NCBI GenBank assembly: GCA_964017185.1
Contig: OZ024870.1
Location: forward strand, 35,604,139 to 35,668,138
Length of the DNA: 64,000 nucleotides
Direction of reading: 5' to 3'
Source of the DNA: Rugalucina vietnamica
Taxonomy: Eukaryota; Mollusca; Bivalvia; Lucinida; Lucinidae
Part shown: piece by piece, positions 35,156 through 50,100 of the stretch
How positions within the stretch are numbered: the first letter of the stretch is position 1
How the letters are laid out: each line of letters begins with the position of its first letter
Program-made: the position numbers and the translations under genes
Notes under the pieces: model-generated
What the model was told of the DNA's origin: nothing
What the model saw: only the letters and a program-made list of their open reading frames with translations
The model's database searches: none

Positions 35156-38100
35156 CTGAAAAAAAAAAAGACAAAGAAGGTATTGATAAGAACTCAGACA
35201 ATTTATAACACAGTTCCATAGCATTATGAAAACACACCAAAGTAAAATACAGAGATTTTCTCGGCCTTGAAAATAAAAACCAGACGACCAATGGTCCTGA
35301 TATCGCTCACCTGATATTTGGTCTTTGATAAATTACCTGGGCCCAGTTGTTCAAAACTAACGACATCGTTAGTTAACGTTTCGTTAAAATTTCAAACATT
35401 AATATTACAAATACACTGTTATTTTTTGTTGAAAAAATGTGAGAATCCTTTGCAGTGCAAAGGATTCTCACATTTTTTCAACAAAAAATAACAGTGTATT
35501 TGTCACTTTAGCTGATATTTGCTTAACAAATTTATGTCTTAACGATATCGTTAAGCTAACGATGCTTTGAACAACTGGGTCCTTATGACTAAAGTCATGT
35601 TGGTCAAGGTATAAAGTAAACTTGACCTTGATTACTCGCATAATTATTAACACTAAACTATCAGTATCTACTAATTTTCAGGTCACAGGCTACAAAACTT
35701 TCTGGAAAATCCAATGTTTCCACTTTTTCCCATTGAAAAGCCTATGTTATAATACTTTGACCTTGCTGTTTAAAAGGTCAAGGTCATGATTTATATAAAC
35801 TATGATGGGCCACATACCAAGTTTCATTGAAATTGGTCCACCGGCTCTGGACAAGAAGATTTTTTAAGTTTTTACCATACATGGGCATGGCAGTCATCTT
35901 GGTCATGTGACCGGGACCATTTTATGCAAACTGTGGTTTCCACTTCTTAAGGGATAAAATTTAGCTTTGATTGGTCAAGCAGTTTCTGAGAAAATTAAGT
36001 TTTACATTTTATATGCAAATGACCTTTGGCCAACGTCAAAAACGACCTTGTCCTCGAATACTCACACAATATGTTGTCTGAATCTACCAACTTTCAGGTC
36101 ATAAGCTACAAATCTTCCTGAAAAATCCATTGTTTTCACTTTTTTTCCACTGAAAAGCATATGCGACTAAAATTGACCTTGCCGTAAGATAGATCAAGGT
36201 CAACCCAAGGTCATAATCTATATAGACTATGATGGGGCAGAGTACCCCAAGCTACATACCATGTTTTGTTGAAATCGGTCTAACAGTTCCAGAGAAGATT
36301 TTTTAAGGTTTTTACCAAATATGGGCATGGCGGCTGTATTTGGTCATGTGACGTAAACCATTTTTATGTTAACTTTGATTTTCTCTTCCTAAGGATGCAG
36401 CAGCACTACAATGACAATGGCGGAAGACAAAGCATGGGTATAGTATAAGGCCAAAAGCATGGGTCCTGTATAGTATAAGGCCAGAGTTTTTTCATTTTTT
36501 GTTTTACCGACCCGCCGACACGACTCTTTCATGAAAGTGAGAAAAAAAATACCAGAGGACCAATGGTCCTGTAAACGCTCACCTGAGACCTGAGATATAT
36601 ATATACCAATAAACTTGTTTGACTGGAATGGTAATATGCATGTATATAACCCAAGGGCAGGGTCAGGGCAAACTCTGGAGTCAATTTCTTTTTTAAATCA
36701 TAAAGATTCAGTCAATTTTCCAATTTACTGCAAGTTTTGCCCTTCAAATGACATTGTAACAATTTTCCCCATTCAAATGTGTGGACAACCTAAGTTGACC
36801 GTGCCGTAAAAAAAGTCAAGGTCATCCTAGGGTCATGATTTATACAAATTTTGTAGAGGTCCATTGCCTGATGCTTCATGCGAAGTTTCAAAATCATAGG
36901 CCTTCTGGTTCTGGGGGAAAAGACTTTTTAAGGTTTTTGCTATTTATAGCCATGGCGGCCATCTTGGTCATGTGACCTTGACCAGTTATATAAACTTTCA
37001 TTCACTCTTCCTAAGAATGCTCCACATAAAGTTTGGCTTTGATTGGCCAAGTGGTTTCAGAGAAGAAGATCTTTGAATATCACTGTAATATACATATATA
37101 TTGCCCCAGGGTGGGGGCAGACAGACCCCTGGGGTCCAAATTTTTTCAGAATCATCAATCTTAAGTCCATTTGCCCATTTCCTGCAAGTTTTTCCCTACA
37201 AATGACATTTTAACACTTTTCCCCATTCAAATGCATGAGCGGCCTATGTTGACCTTGCCGTAAAATAGGTCAAGGTCATCCCAGGGTCATGATTTATATA
37301 AACTTTGTAGAGCTCCATTCCCAGATGCTTCACACCAAGTTTCAAAATCATACGCCTTCTGGTTCTGAACAAGAAGATTTTTAAATGTTTTTGCTATTTA
37401 TAGCCATGGCGGCCATCTTGGTCATGTGACCTTGACCATTTATATAAACTTTCATTCCCCCTTCCCAAGGATGCTCCACATGAAGTTTGGCTTTGATTGG
37501 CCTAGCGGTTTCAGGGGAGATGTTTGAATATTATGGTCATATACATGTATATAGCCCCGGGGCAGGGGCAGACAACCCCCCAGGGGCTAAAATTTTCCAT
37601 TAACATTAATCTTCTGTCCATTTGCCTATTCCCAGTAAGTTTTACCCATTAAATAGCATTTTACCATTTTTTCCCATTCAAATGCATTGGCGACCTAAGT
37701 TGACCTTGCCGTAAAATAGGTCAAGGTCATCCTAGGGTCATGATTTATATAAACTATGATGGGCCCACGTCCCCAATGCTACATACCAAGTTATGTGGAA
37801 ATCGGCCCACTGGTTCTGGAGAAGAAGATTTTTAAAGGTTTTTGCTATTTATAGCCATGGCGGCCATCTTGGTCATGTACCTGGACCATTTATATAAACT
37901 TTCGTTCCCCCTTCCTAAGGATGCTCCACATGAAGTTTGGCTTTGACTGGCCAAGCGGTTCCAGAGGAGAAGATCTTTGAAATTGTGGACGACGGACGAC
38001 GGACGACGACGGACGGACGCCGGAGCATGGGTATACTATAAGCTCACCTGTGAGCCTTCGGCTCAGGTGAGCTAAAAAGTGTTTTTTGTCAATTTCATTT

Positions 38101-41100
38101 TTCCGTTTTTGGTCTGACACAGTATATTTCGGTTTGTTTTTGCCTATTTGGTTCTTTATTTTGACTGGTTTTTAATGCCGCAAATTATCTGCAATCTATC
38201 AATGTAAAATATTGTGAACCAGTCATCACAGTCGCCATTTTCATGACATCATAATCCAGCCCATACGTGGGTCTCAGGTTGACAAACTGGTTTAAATTGC
38301 TGCAGATACGCCAAAGTTGGATTTAAGATAGGTCATCACAAATCGTCATAAAAATCGCACCGGATGATTTTTTTCGCCCATTTGACATGGACTATATGTG
38401 AGACACAGTGGTAACAAGTTTTCTGACCAAGTCAACCCATTAGTGATGAAAGGACTCTCTCATTTGGATGAGTCCACTTTCCTTTATAGGGGAATCAGGA
38501 GTGGTTTTAAATGTTTATTCACTTTTTCTATGAAATTTCTCTAAGCAAACAGAATAGCCCCAGATGGGATGCCACATTCTGCGGCGTCACAACTGGGGCT
38601 ATTCTGTTTGCCTATGTCCCACTAAAAGGACGCCAATCTTATATCAGTTAAAGACAAATAGAATCCATCATGGGTGACCAGTGAAAATCCCAACCCGAGG
38701 GTCCACCCGTTCCAGTGGGAAACAAGGCTCGCCGAGTTTCCCACTGGAACGGTGGACCCTCGGGTTGGGATTTTCCTTTCTCCACTGGGCACCCATGATC
38801 GATTCTTTTTCTTACATACTCCGATTTTATCCTTTTACCGGTAATGTAACCTGGTACCGTGCTTTAACCCTTGTGACGTTGTGCATATTACGGATGTGAC
38901 GTCAAATGTAAATAAATCGTCAAAGTCAATAGTGATGTAGTTTTTATTTGTTTTTATTTTAAAACGAGCGTTATTCAAGAATACTCGCTGTGAAAAACAT
39001 CACTTTTGTCTAGTTTTGGTGAACGCCATTGCTGCAAGCTGTAGAAACGATCGAATTATATGATTATATCGCATGCTTTTCTTATCTTGCATGAGCAACC
39101 AAACCAGCAGTGTAAGATCGATTTATCTACCACCACTAAAATACCGGAATTTTTCTATCTTTATGTTAGAGGTATGCAAGAAAAGAAAGGTTACCATTTG
39201 ACATATGTAGAACTTTTGCCATTTTCTTCATCACATTATCCATCCTAGATTCTGTGTTTTCTATTTCATGGCCAAAATCATCTAACATTCTGAAAGAAAC
39301 AAATAAGCCTTGTTCATACATCTTAGGTGTCTCCAGTAAAAAGGATTTAATGGGTCTAGGGAGGGAACATTGTTCAAAGCTTTTTTTTTTTTTAATTTCT
39401 GATCGGAAACAAAATGACCTTAGAGCATGTTCCAACAAAGTGCATGCACAACTGCAATGAAACCAAGACTGATTTATGTTGACAGCATCCATCTTGCTTC
39501 GATTTATAGCAAAAAATTGCAGCAAACTAAATCAAGATGGACAATCACTTGACAAAAATCAATTAAAACTGAATGAAAATGCACTGGGTAAAGTGCACAT
39601 AAAGTGCACAGTACGCTCTAAACTGTTATACGTGGGCTCTATAATTTAATAGATTCCCCTGAGCAACTGGATTTAAAGTTATACACCGAAGTTGCTCGGG
39701 GTTATCTAGTAAACTAAAGCACGCATTATACTGACTGTTGTACAACAGTTTAGTGTGTATCATTCCATGGTATGTGCACTTTAGCCCATGAAATTTCATT
39801 CAGTTTTCAGAAAAATATAACCCATTTGCTAAATGGTTATGTCCAAATATTAGTATACAAAGGTCTATTTTAGTCACGTGATTATCCACCTTGTGAATAG
39901 GAACCTATATTTTTGCTCTATGCATTAGCAGTGTGAGAAATTGTAAAAATTTTTTGGGGGGTACAAAAACCAAGAATTATCTCCACCTATTTACATTTAG
40001 GACTGCTGTATACATGTGGTAATCCTGAGAAGCTAAATAGGGAGATTTCCATTTCCAATTAGGGAGAATACTTAACCCAAATTGGACGAATGGATTTTCC
40101 CATCATTATCATTTGAATGAGACCACTTTCATGTTTAGGGGCGTTAGGAGTGATTAGAATTTTTCTTCCATTTTTCGATGAAATTCCCTTAAGCAAATAG
40201 AATAGCATCAGATGGGACGCCGCGTTCTGCGGCGTCACATCTGGGGCTATTCTATTTGCCTATGTCCCATAAAAAGGACGCCAGGACAAAGAAGGATTTT
40301 TTTCATTTGAAGTAGGGAGATCCAAAATTCCAAATAGGGAGATGTATTAGATAAATATGGAAAATCTGAAATTCAGGGAGATCCCACCAAAATAGGAGGA
40401 TATCACATGTATGCTGCTGCCAAATCCATTTTTATACAATTTACATATGTACCTAATAATACAGTTTAACAGTTGGCCTAAATTACGTGTTCGTTTAAAA
40501 AAAAAAGACAGTTTTAGGCCTTTAGGGCCTTTTCCCATCTTATCCATAGAGATTCTTTAGGATTTAACAAGAAGAGGAATTGCAGGTACTGCACAGCTGA
40601 TCTATGTCTTTGTTTTCCCATTGTTGGTTTTCTTTTGTGAAGGCTCAAATGTGTTAATTCAGTCTTTAAATCAAGGCATAAAAACTACACTGTGGAAGGA
40701 CATTGCATTGTTGAACAGTTTTAAAGTTGGAATAAATTTACTCAACTCAACATTATCATACAGTACAGTCTGAGAGTTTTTTCACAAGCCCACTTACCCC
40801 CGCAGATGATTGTCCGCTCAAAATCCTACCACAAGATATTTAATCCCACCGCTGGTTGCAGCAGATCCTCCCTTAACCTGTCAGGTTTGGGGTGGGTTAA
40901 AGGTGTTAAAATAGTGATGTCTTATAACTGACAGGTGAAATAAACCATCATATTGGTAAAAGCGTAAAATTATTAACCTAGCGAAATATGTGTACTCCAT
41001 TTCATAGCAAAAGACTTGCAGTTGATAATGATTCACTTATCTACCATTTAATGTACATTTCTTACATATTAAATGTTTACTTCTTTTAAATAGTTTCATA

Positions 41101-44100
41101 TATAAAAAATAGTTTCATATTTCATGCTTTTATTACACTTTGTGTTTATGTAGGCTATAAAAATTGCAAGTGCATTATGCTGAATCAGTTTATTTGTACC
41201 TGTATTTTGTACATGTATTAAGAAACAAACATGCCTTAGACATTTTGTTACATCATTATTTTTTAGATGTCCAGTTATCCTTGGGTCCGATGTTTATTTA
41301 TTATTGAATGGCTTGTTTACTTAGCGCATGGAATTTTGCATTAATGCAGTAAGCATATTTGAACAACAAAGGTACATATCAGCATGCACCGGTACATGTC
41401 TGTACAGTCTTATCAACATCATTCCTGGAAGAACAATGTTATCCTAGTTTCTATCACCTTTGTTCACTCAAGCATTATGCTGAACATTAAAATGATGAAT
41501 ATCGAGTTTGCTTTGCAATCAGGATTTTGCGGGCTTGAAAACCTGGCTAGTACATGTCTGTCGTTTTGGTATCTAGTGTTTCACTTGAGGTAATAAAGGC
41601 AAACCACCTATAGGGTGTAATTATATACTGTAATACTTTATTTATTTCATTATTTATTTTTCATTCAGAGCACCTGTATTGAGAAAGATTCACTTCAATT
41701 ACACTTTTTGTTGTTATACCTGAGTGCAAACAACTTGTTTCATTGATACTATGTCATCCAATTACGCCCTTTTACTTCGAGATGTTGATAATAAATACCA
41801 GTAAGCACAGACCAATAAGAAATTGTTTCATCCTGCCAGGTAAAAACTCTGAAAGATATTATTGCAATGTGCATCAGGAAAACATGTCCGTGAGATGTGT
41901 ACCTCCTCAAACCCCACTTTTATACAGGTGCATTCAGTTATTAATATACCCCTGCGATATTCAGAAATAAATTGACAACTTTTCTTGTTTTTGAACAATC
42001 GTCACTGGCAAGAAATGAACAACTGGATAAATTTGTTTATATAATGTGTTAAGTATGAGTATAGATATTTACTCTGTATATAAAACTTTCAGATCTTGTC
42101 ATGTTGTATGCCTAAATTTATTACATATCATATGGAGTCAAATTTTTAACAAAAATTTCACTGATATTCGAGTTTCAAAGATTCCACAAGGAATCATGGT
42201 TAACGGACTGTAATTATATTTGTAATTTATGAAAGAATAACCATTTTTGTATTCAAGCTGAAAATTTACTGTCTTTATGATCTTTATTTACAAAGTTACA
42301 CCCTGATTTTCATTCATTGTACATTTTAGAATTTCGTGGTAAAACGGTTGTTACAATATAAAACTAAGCATGTCAGTGTTATCTTGCAAGAAAACTAATA
42401 TTCTACTAGGACGAATTTATGATCAAAGCTTGCTAGTGAGTTCCTTCATGAGGTAAGCATGTCTTAAAGCTCTGTGGAGTCACCCATGGCTATGTATTCT
42501 GCCAGAACGTGGGTTGGCATTTCATCATATTTCATGATTTCATGATTTGTTCTTCCGCATCGAATACCATAGTGAGCTAAATTGATTGATAGGCAATGAC
42601 TCGCATCTCCCCTTCATGAAATTCCAAACCTCTTCTATAGTGTTAAGTCATGGAAATTAACATGCCAATAAAGTATTTATGCAGGGCAATCTTCTTTGTA
42701 TTTATCCTAAATCCGCAAAACACTTTATTGATATTAGAGGAATGTCTGTCTTCGAATGTCCTGGTGATTCCCTTGACTTAAAGCCTCACGTAGATGAGCC
42801 GTGAAAGATAGCCCCCTTTTTAGATCTACACCTTTCTGTTGAAAATGGATTTGTTTCTTCTAAAATTTATGATAAGCGTGATGACTTTGATTTTGATATA
42901 GTAAATTTTCCGTTTTTGGATGGTGATGTTCCTCGTCGTGCTTCTTATGGTGAATACATTTCGCAACTTATTCGGTTTGCTAGAGTCTGCAATCATGTTA
43001 CAGACTTCAACGCTCGAAATAAATGTTTAACGGCCAAACTTCTCCAACACCGCTATCAGTATCATAAACTTCGAAAAACCTTTTCTAAATTTTATCGTAG
43101 ACACTATGAATTGATTTCCAAATAAAATGTTGGCTTAAAGACGCTTTTAAATGAGGGCCTTTCGGAACCAGAATTTTATGGTGACATGGTTTATTAATTT
43201 AAGAAACTTATAGGAAATAATGATTTATCTTTTCAGTTTAGCAAAATCATAACACGTTAAAGACGTATAGGTTATAACTTGAATGTTATGCTACAGTCTG
43301 CATGCTTAGTTTTTAACCCAATCATGGTTGTTAACTATGCTGCCTTCTTTAATTGCACGCTGGTGGGTCGGGTCTCAGACTCTATGATGGCCTCGACAGC
43401 CCCGACCTAAAGCTATTCATTTTAGTTGGTTGGGACCGGAGCTTCTTTTCTGTTGCTTGGCCCACTGGGGTCAAACTGATGTTTTTCTTTTGCTCCGGAG
43501 TTAGTAAGTTATTCGGCACCCAGGGATCTCCATCGTTGGGCAGCTTACTGAATCTGTGAGTCCTGGTTTTTGATTCATCAGGATGTTTATCTTGATTTAT
43601 TTGTTTGTTCTTGATGATTCACCACGAGGACCAAAAAACTAGCTAAATGTTATGAACCACTGCAGAAGCTGAGGGTGAGGTTATGGCCATGTAAAATCGA
43701 TTTAAGCCCGCCAGTAACTGTGTGTTACTGATCGTTCCAAGTCGATACTTCTGTAGTGGTTCTTTTTGTTTTATGTCTTGGTGTTTGAAATTTTTGTGCT
43801 GTTGGAGCCTTATGTGTGTTTTCATATTTTTAGTTAAGGTAACTGAGTGGCCACCTATTGAGAAAATAGCTGCTCATTCGGCTTACAAAATGTTTTCTCG
43901 GTATCAGTACCTGATTGTTGGTTTGGTTTTTTTCCCACCTCGGTTGTATGATGAAATGCCAACCCACGTTTTGGTAGAATACAAAGCCATGGGTGACTCC
44001 ATGCTTTAAGACATGCTTACCTCATAGAAAAACTCACTAGCACGCTTTGTTTGTAAAAACCTCCTAGTAGAATATTATTTTTTTTTTGCAAAATAACGCT

Positions 44101-47100
44101 GACATGCTTAGTTTTATATTGTTACAACCGTTTTACCACGAAATTCTAAAATGTGCAATGAATGACAATTAGGATGTAACTTAGTAAATAGTGATCATAA
44201 AGACACCAAATTTTCAGCCTTAGTACAAAAATGGTTATTCTTTCATAAATTTCAAATATAATTACAATCTGCTAACCATGATTCCTTGTGGAATCTTTGA
44301 AACTCGAAGATCAGCGAATTTTTTGTTACAAATTTGGCTCCATATGTTATGTAATCAAATTAGGCATACAACATCATACGATCTGGAAGTTTCATATACA
44401 GAGTAAATATTTATACTCATAATAAACACATCATATAAACAAATTCATCCAGGTATCCATTTGTTGCCAGTGACGATTGTTCAAAAACAAGAAAAGTTGT
44501 CAATTTATTTCTGAATATCCCAGGAGTATATTAATAACTGCATGCACCTGTATAGCAAAACTGGGGTATGCATGGGTATACCTATATTTTTGCTCCAAAA
44601 CATAGATTGTCTGTACTCCTTAGAACCGCCTCGGCAACGTTACAATGTTTTGAGCAAAAATGAGAACCAGAGGACCAATGGTCCTATAAATGCTCACCTG
44701 AGATCTAGGGGAAGACTACCCCCTGAGGACATTTTTTTTTTTTTTCATAAATATAAATCTTCTGTCCATAAGCATACTCCCAGCAAGTTTCCCTCCATTT
44801 AATTATATTTTACTTATGTTCCCCCATGGGCAACCTATCTTTGCCTTGCCATAAAATAGGTCATCATCCCAAGGTGATGATTTATATATACTTTGTAGAG
44901 CTCCTCTCCCTTATGCTTCATGCCAAGTTTCAAAATCATAGGTCTTCTGGTTCTGGAGAAGAAGATTTTTAAAGGTTTTTGCTATTTATAGCCATGGTGG
45001 CCATCTTGGTCATGTGACCTTGACCATTCATATAAACTTTCATTCTCCCTTCCTAAAAATGCTCCAAACAAAGTTTGGCTTTGATTGGCCAAGCTGTATC
45101 AGAGAAGGAGATCTTTGAATATTATGGTAATTAAATATACATGTATATTGCCCCGGAGTGGGGGGCAGACCTGACCTTGGGTACATTTATTTTCAGAATC
45201 ATAAATATTCAGTCCATTTGCCCATTTCCTTCAAGTTTTTCCCTTCAAATGACATTTTGACAATTTTCCCCATTCAAATGCATGGGCGCCCTATGTTAAC
45301 CTTGCCATAAGACAGGTCAAGGTCACCAGGGACCATGATTTATATAAACTTTGTAGAGCTTGGTCATGTGACCTTGACTATTTATATAAACTTTCATTCC
45401 TACATCCCAAGGATACTACATGTACATATAAAATTTGGCTTTGATTGGTCGAGCAGTTACTGACAAAATCAAGTTTACATTTAATTTGTAAATGACCTTT
45501 GGCCAAGGTCAAGAAATGACCTTGACCTTTAATACTCACAACACTTCATTAGCTCAACATGTTGTCTGTATCTACCAACTTTCAGGTCACAGGCTACAAA
45601 AGCCTATGTCATGTATGTAACCAAAATTGACCTTGTCATGAAATAGGTCAAGGTCAACCGAAGGTCATGATTTATATAAACTATGATGGGCCAGAGTCCC
45701 TGATGCTACACACCAAGTTTCGATGAAATTGGTCTATCGGTTCAAGAGAAGATTTTTTATGGTTTTTACCATATATGGCCATGGTGGCCATCATGGTCAT
45801 GTGACATGGACCATTTATATAAACTTTCGTTCCCCCTTCCTAAGGATGCTCCACATGAAGTTTGGCTTCGACTGGCCATGCGGTTTGAGAGGAGAAGATC
45901 TTTTAAATTGTGGACGATGGACGGACAGACGAATGACGGACCGATGGACGCATGACGGACCGACGGACGCTAGAGCATGGCCATCCTATAAGCTCACCTC
46001 AGGTGAGCTAAAATAGCAAAACTTTTCTACTGAAAATTTTCATTTTTTACAACTTCAAAAATCTCTGTATATTGCATGGGCATGTTTTCATAATGATCTT
46101 TATGATACATTACAGCTACCCTCTTATCATAAAGAATAGTATCAGGGTGGAGATAAGGTTGGTCTAGTACTTTCAAAATTGAGCATTTTAGTGCCAAAAA
46201 GTAAAATGACATTCTAAAACAGTAGCTGTCCAGATAGGCATATGAAACTTGTTTATCTATTTATTGCTGAAAACTGAAAGAATTGAAATGTTAAGTGTTT
46301 GAAAAGAAAAGAAAAACCTTTTGAAACCATTTTTCAAGTCTTTCTATTTTATTTTAGCATCCCAATGGCTTACTCTGTATCGGAAATTCCATCAACATGA
46401 TCAAACAAATTATACATATATAACTTGCTCGTAACACTTACATTTTGTGTACAGTTAATCCCTATAACAAAATGCTCCTTTCCCTACTACCATTTAGAAG
46501 ACTGTTGGAAACTGTAGCCAAATTGTAGCATAAATACGGACATGAAATATTAATTTACCACACAGATTCTTTCAGTCTTCTAGCCAAACAGCAAATGCAT
46601 ATAAGAACTATCAATATCATCAGGAAAACATGTCCGTGAACATGGCGAAATGTATACCCCCCGTAAACCCCACTTTTATATACAGAAAAACTAGGGTTTG
46701 CAGGGGTATACTTAAATTTCTTACTTTTTATCCAAAACATACATTGTGGGTACTAGTTAGAACCACCTCGGCAAGGTGAACCACCTCGGAGAGGTGGTTC
46801 TAACATGTACCCACAATGTATGTTTTGAGCAAAAGAATTAAAAATATTAAAATTTTTCTAGTGAAATTTTCATTTTTTACAAATGAATTTTTTACAGATG
46901 CATGGGCAAGTTTTCGTAATGTAAAGTGTTTTGTTGTTGGTGTAGCAGTGCATATGTCGCATGCCTATACAAATTCATTTTCAACTCATCAAAATTGCAA
47001 GGTGTTTCATGTATAAGTTAATTAAATAATTAAGTTACACACGTATGATACATGTAACAGATGCAAGATCTTTTACATGTGCTTTTTAAATTGCAGCACA

Positions 47101-50100
47101 AAAGTCTGGCGTTCATTGCCGGTTTAAAAAGGGCTACAGAATAGGGTTCATTACCCGAAATTGCACAACATAACCCATACTATCTCCCTTTGAATGTTTT
47201 TACTGCTTCCAAAAGATCAAATTCTTATTAGTTTTCTTTTGTTTTGTATAAAACCAGAAGACAATGTGATCTGTAAACGCCATTCAAACATCATCACTTG
47301 GTATTATCAAGAATGCTTAATATAAATAAATAAAAAAAATCATAGATATTTTGAAGTATTGTCAAGGATAGTGCTGTTGAGGATTTTTCTACGACTTGCT
47401 GATTCATAACTATTTCAAGGAGATAGTCTTAATAAGTCAAAGCCAAATAAAATGAACTGAAATTGCTATTCTTATTATACATGTATTTTGAATCAATTTT
47501 AGTCAAATAGTGCCAAACCCTCGCCAAGAAATGCAACCCAAGTGAATGGGAGCTCTCCTGACCTATGAGGTACCAACATTTTAGCAGGCTGCTCCTCACA
47601 CATACGGACAGTCTGCAACTAACAAGGATTCTAAAAGCTTTTGGAGAAAAAAAATGTGTATATAGTTTGAGTCTCCTGATCAGCATGTGAGAGGACAACT
47701 TTTACTTTCTTTTCCTAAGTGGCCTTAGATATAAAAGTGATTGCTCGGAAGAAATTTATAGGAGATAAACAAATTCACCAGTGGCATGAGTCAGGAAACT
47801 ATCTGATTGGGTGGTTTCCCATAATTGTTTTGGCTTAGATTTTCATTTTTTGTTATTTTTTTTGTAAGCAACCCAAATTTTTCATTTTTTATAGCTTCAC
47901 AAACAAAACTACTGAAATCTAATGCGATTTACATTACTGTGATATATTTGTACACGCAAAAAAATGTAATGAGGTATGACATTTTCAAAGTTTTTGAGAC
48001 ATTACATGAGCCTGTGCATGACAAAACCAACAATTTGGGTTTCCGACCAGATCCAACACAAACCAGCCTGTACAGTCACAGAAGAAACCCAGAATCTTGA
48101 AAATTTGGGAATAAGTAGAGGAGGAAATGTACTATCCGTGTAGCGAAAACAAAGACGCTGATCAGCTTCGCGGTTACCGCGAAGCTGATCTGCTTCTTTG
48201 TTTTCGCCCATGCAAATTGTTGGTTTTCTCACGCACAGGCTCACATGTAACTTCAAAATAGTCTTTTCCTTACTTAAAAATGTTTAATATAATTATGTAT
48301 GACTAAATTTGTAACATAATTGCCGTGACACATTTGAAATGATATCTTAGATAATATGTAGAAAAATGTAACAATAGGTTGGTAATGTAATTCACATACC
48401 TATTATTCATGCCTTTTTGTCTGTGTGAAAAGGCACATTTCTTAATAAAATATTAGACTCAGATATACTGCAGAGTGTTATTAATACACCTGGACCTCTT
48501 TATGACACGGTTCGTTACAGCACAGTTTTGGATATAACACGGACCATTCATGGACCCTAAATGGTCTAATTTTGCTATATATCTATATATTTTACTCTCG
48601 TTATAACACGGACTGGATAGCTAACATGGAAATTGTCTTGGACCCCAACAACAGTGTTATAAAGAGGTTGAGGTGTACATACTTTTGTATTTTATTTCAG
48701 TAATACAGTCAGTCAAATTTCTGAATTTTCCATTTTTTGCTAAATTATATTTTATGCTTCTGGAAACATTGTTGGGTCAGAACAATGCTGACAATGCTAT
48801 AAAATAACTTCTTTAGACATTATCTATCATTCAAGCTCATTTGATAGTACCCACGTGAATAAAAGAACCCATCTTTTTATTAGTTTTAAAATGTATCACG
48901 TTTTCTGGGACACCTTGTATTTGTTAATTTTGAAGAAAGAACACTTAAAATGTACAAAATGAAAATGTTAATATACGGAGTAAACAATCTTTATATTCTT
49001 TCTTACTCATTAGCTTGTTGTAATTTGCCATACACTAAACCAGTATAGAATGAACTTTCATCACCCCACCGCAGAAACACATCAACAATTTAGAAACAAT
49101 GAAACCAGGTTAGTGTGGATGATTGACTTTTTACCTGTATAGTCCCCTGCATAAACGCTGCAATTCCTTCGACCCTGGAGTTTCCAGGGTGGGGATGGAA
49201 ACTTTAATCCTATTTATTGTAGCCCCCTCTGAGGGGGCTGGTGAACAAGTAGCCCAAGGGCAACGATCGCTCACCTGAGAGTCAACAAGTACAGTCACTG
49301 GACAAAGTAATTGGGGTTTTTACCATATATGGGTATGGTGGCCATCTTGGTCATGTGACCTTGAAACCCTACTTACATCAGCAGAAGAGCTCTTGTCTAG
49401 ATTGTGTATCCTCTTTTCTGCCATTTTGGTTCACTTGAAAAAATCATCTAACAGGGCCAGGGTCCTATAATGACCCCCGGGGTGGGGCCATATTTGACCC
49501 CAGGGGCAAGATTGGCAGGATTTACGTAGAGCTCCACATGACAATGTTGTATATAAAATATACCAGCTTTGTGACATGCTGTTGCAGAGAAGATTTTTTC
49601 ATATATTTCCATTATAAGTCTATGGTAGATAATGACATGCCTGGGGCGTGGCCTGTATGGACCCCAGGGGTACCGTTGGCAGCACTTATAAAGGAGAGTA
49701 TTATACATTGGTCCACACAACATATGAAAGCTCTGGGCCATATGGTTTCGGAGAAGAAGATTTTTTTATGTTTTTCCCATGACGCCCCCGGGGCAGGGCT
49801 CGTATGGACCCCAGAGGCACGGTTGGCAGAATTTATAGCAGAATTTATAAAGAGGTCCACTATACATTGCTACACACAAAATATGAAAGCTTTGGGTCTT
49901 GTGGTTTCGGAGAAGAAGATTTTTTTTAAAAAATTTCCCATGACGCCCCCGGGGCAGGGCCCGTATGGACCCCAAAGGCACGGTTGGCAGGATTTATAAA
50001 GAGGACCACAATACACTGCTACACACAAAATATGAAAGCTCTGGGCCTTGTGGTTTCGGAGAAGAAGATTTTTTTATGTTTTACCCATGACCCCCCCTCC

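Larger units (their letters stand above)
41872..46095 (+). mobile_element. foldback MITE, family P, copy 5, carrying two insertions
   Basis: Ends CATCAGGAAAACATGTCCGTG at 41872 and TGCATGGGCATGTTTTCATAATG at 46095. The left arm is split by the 2.6-kb long-TIR element at 41925-44550 and the right arm by a HINE at 44667-46013. The remaining P sequence is at 44555-44666 and about 46014-46095. Confidence 0.75.

Noticed and set aside
38553-38617. Possible rho-independent terminator or attenuator hairpin
   Set aside because: It is part of a repeated MITE that also occurs at 40.1 kb in a eukaryotic intron.
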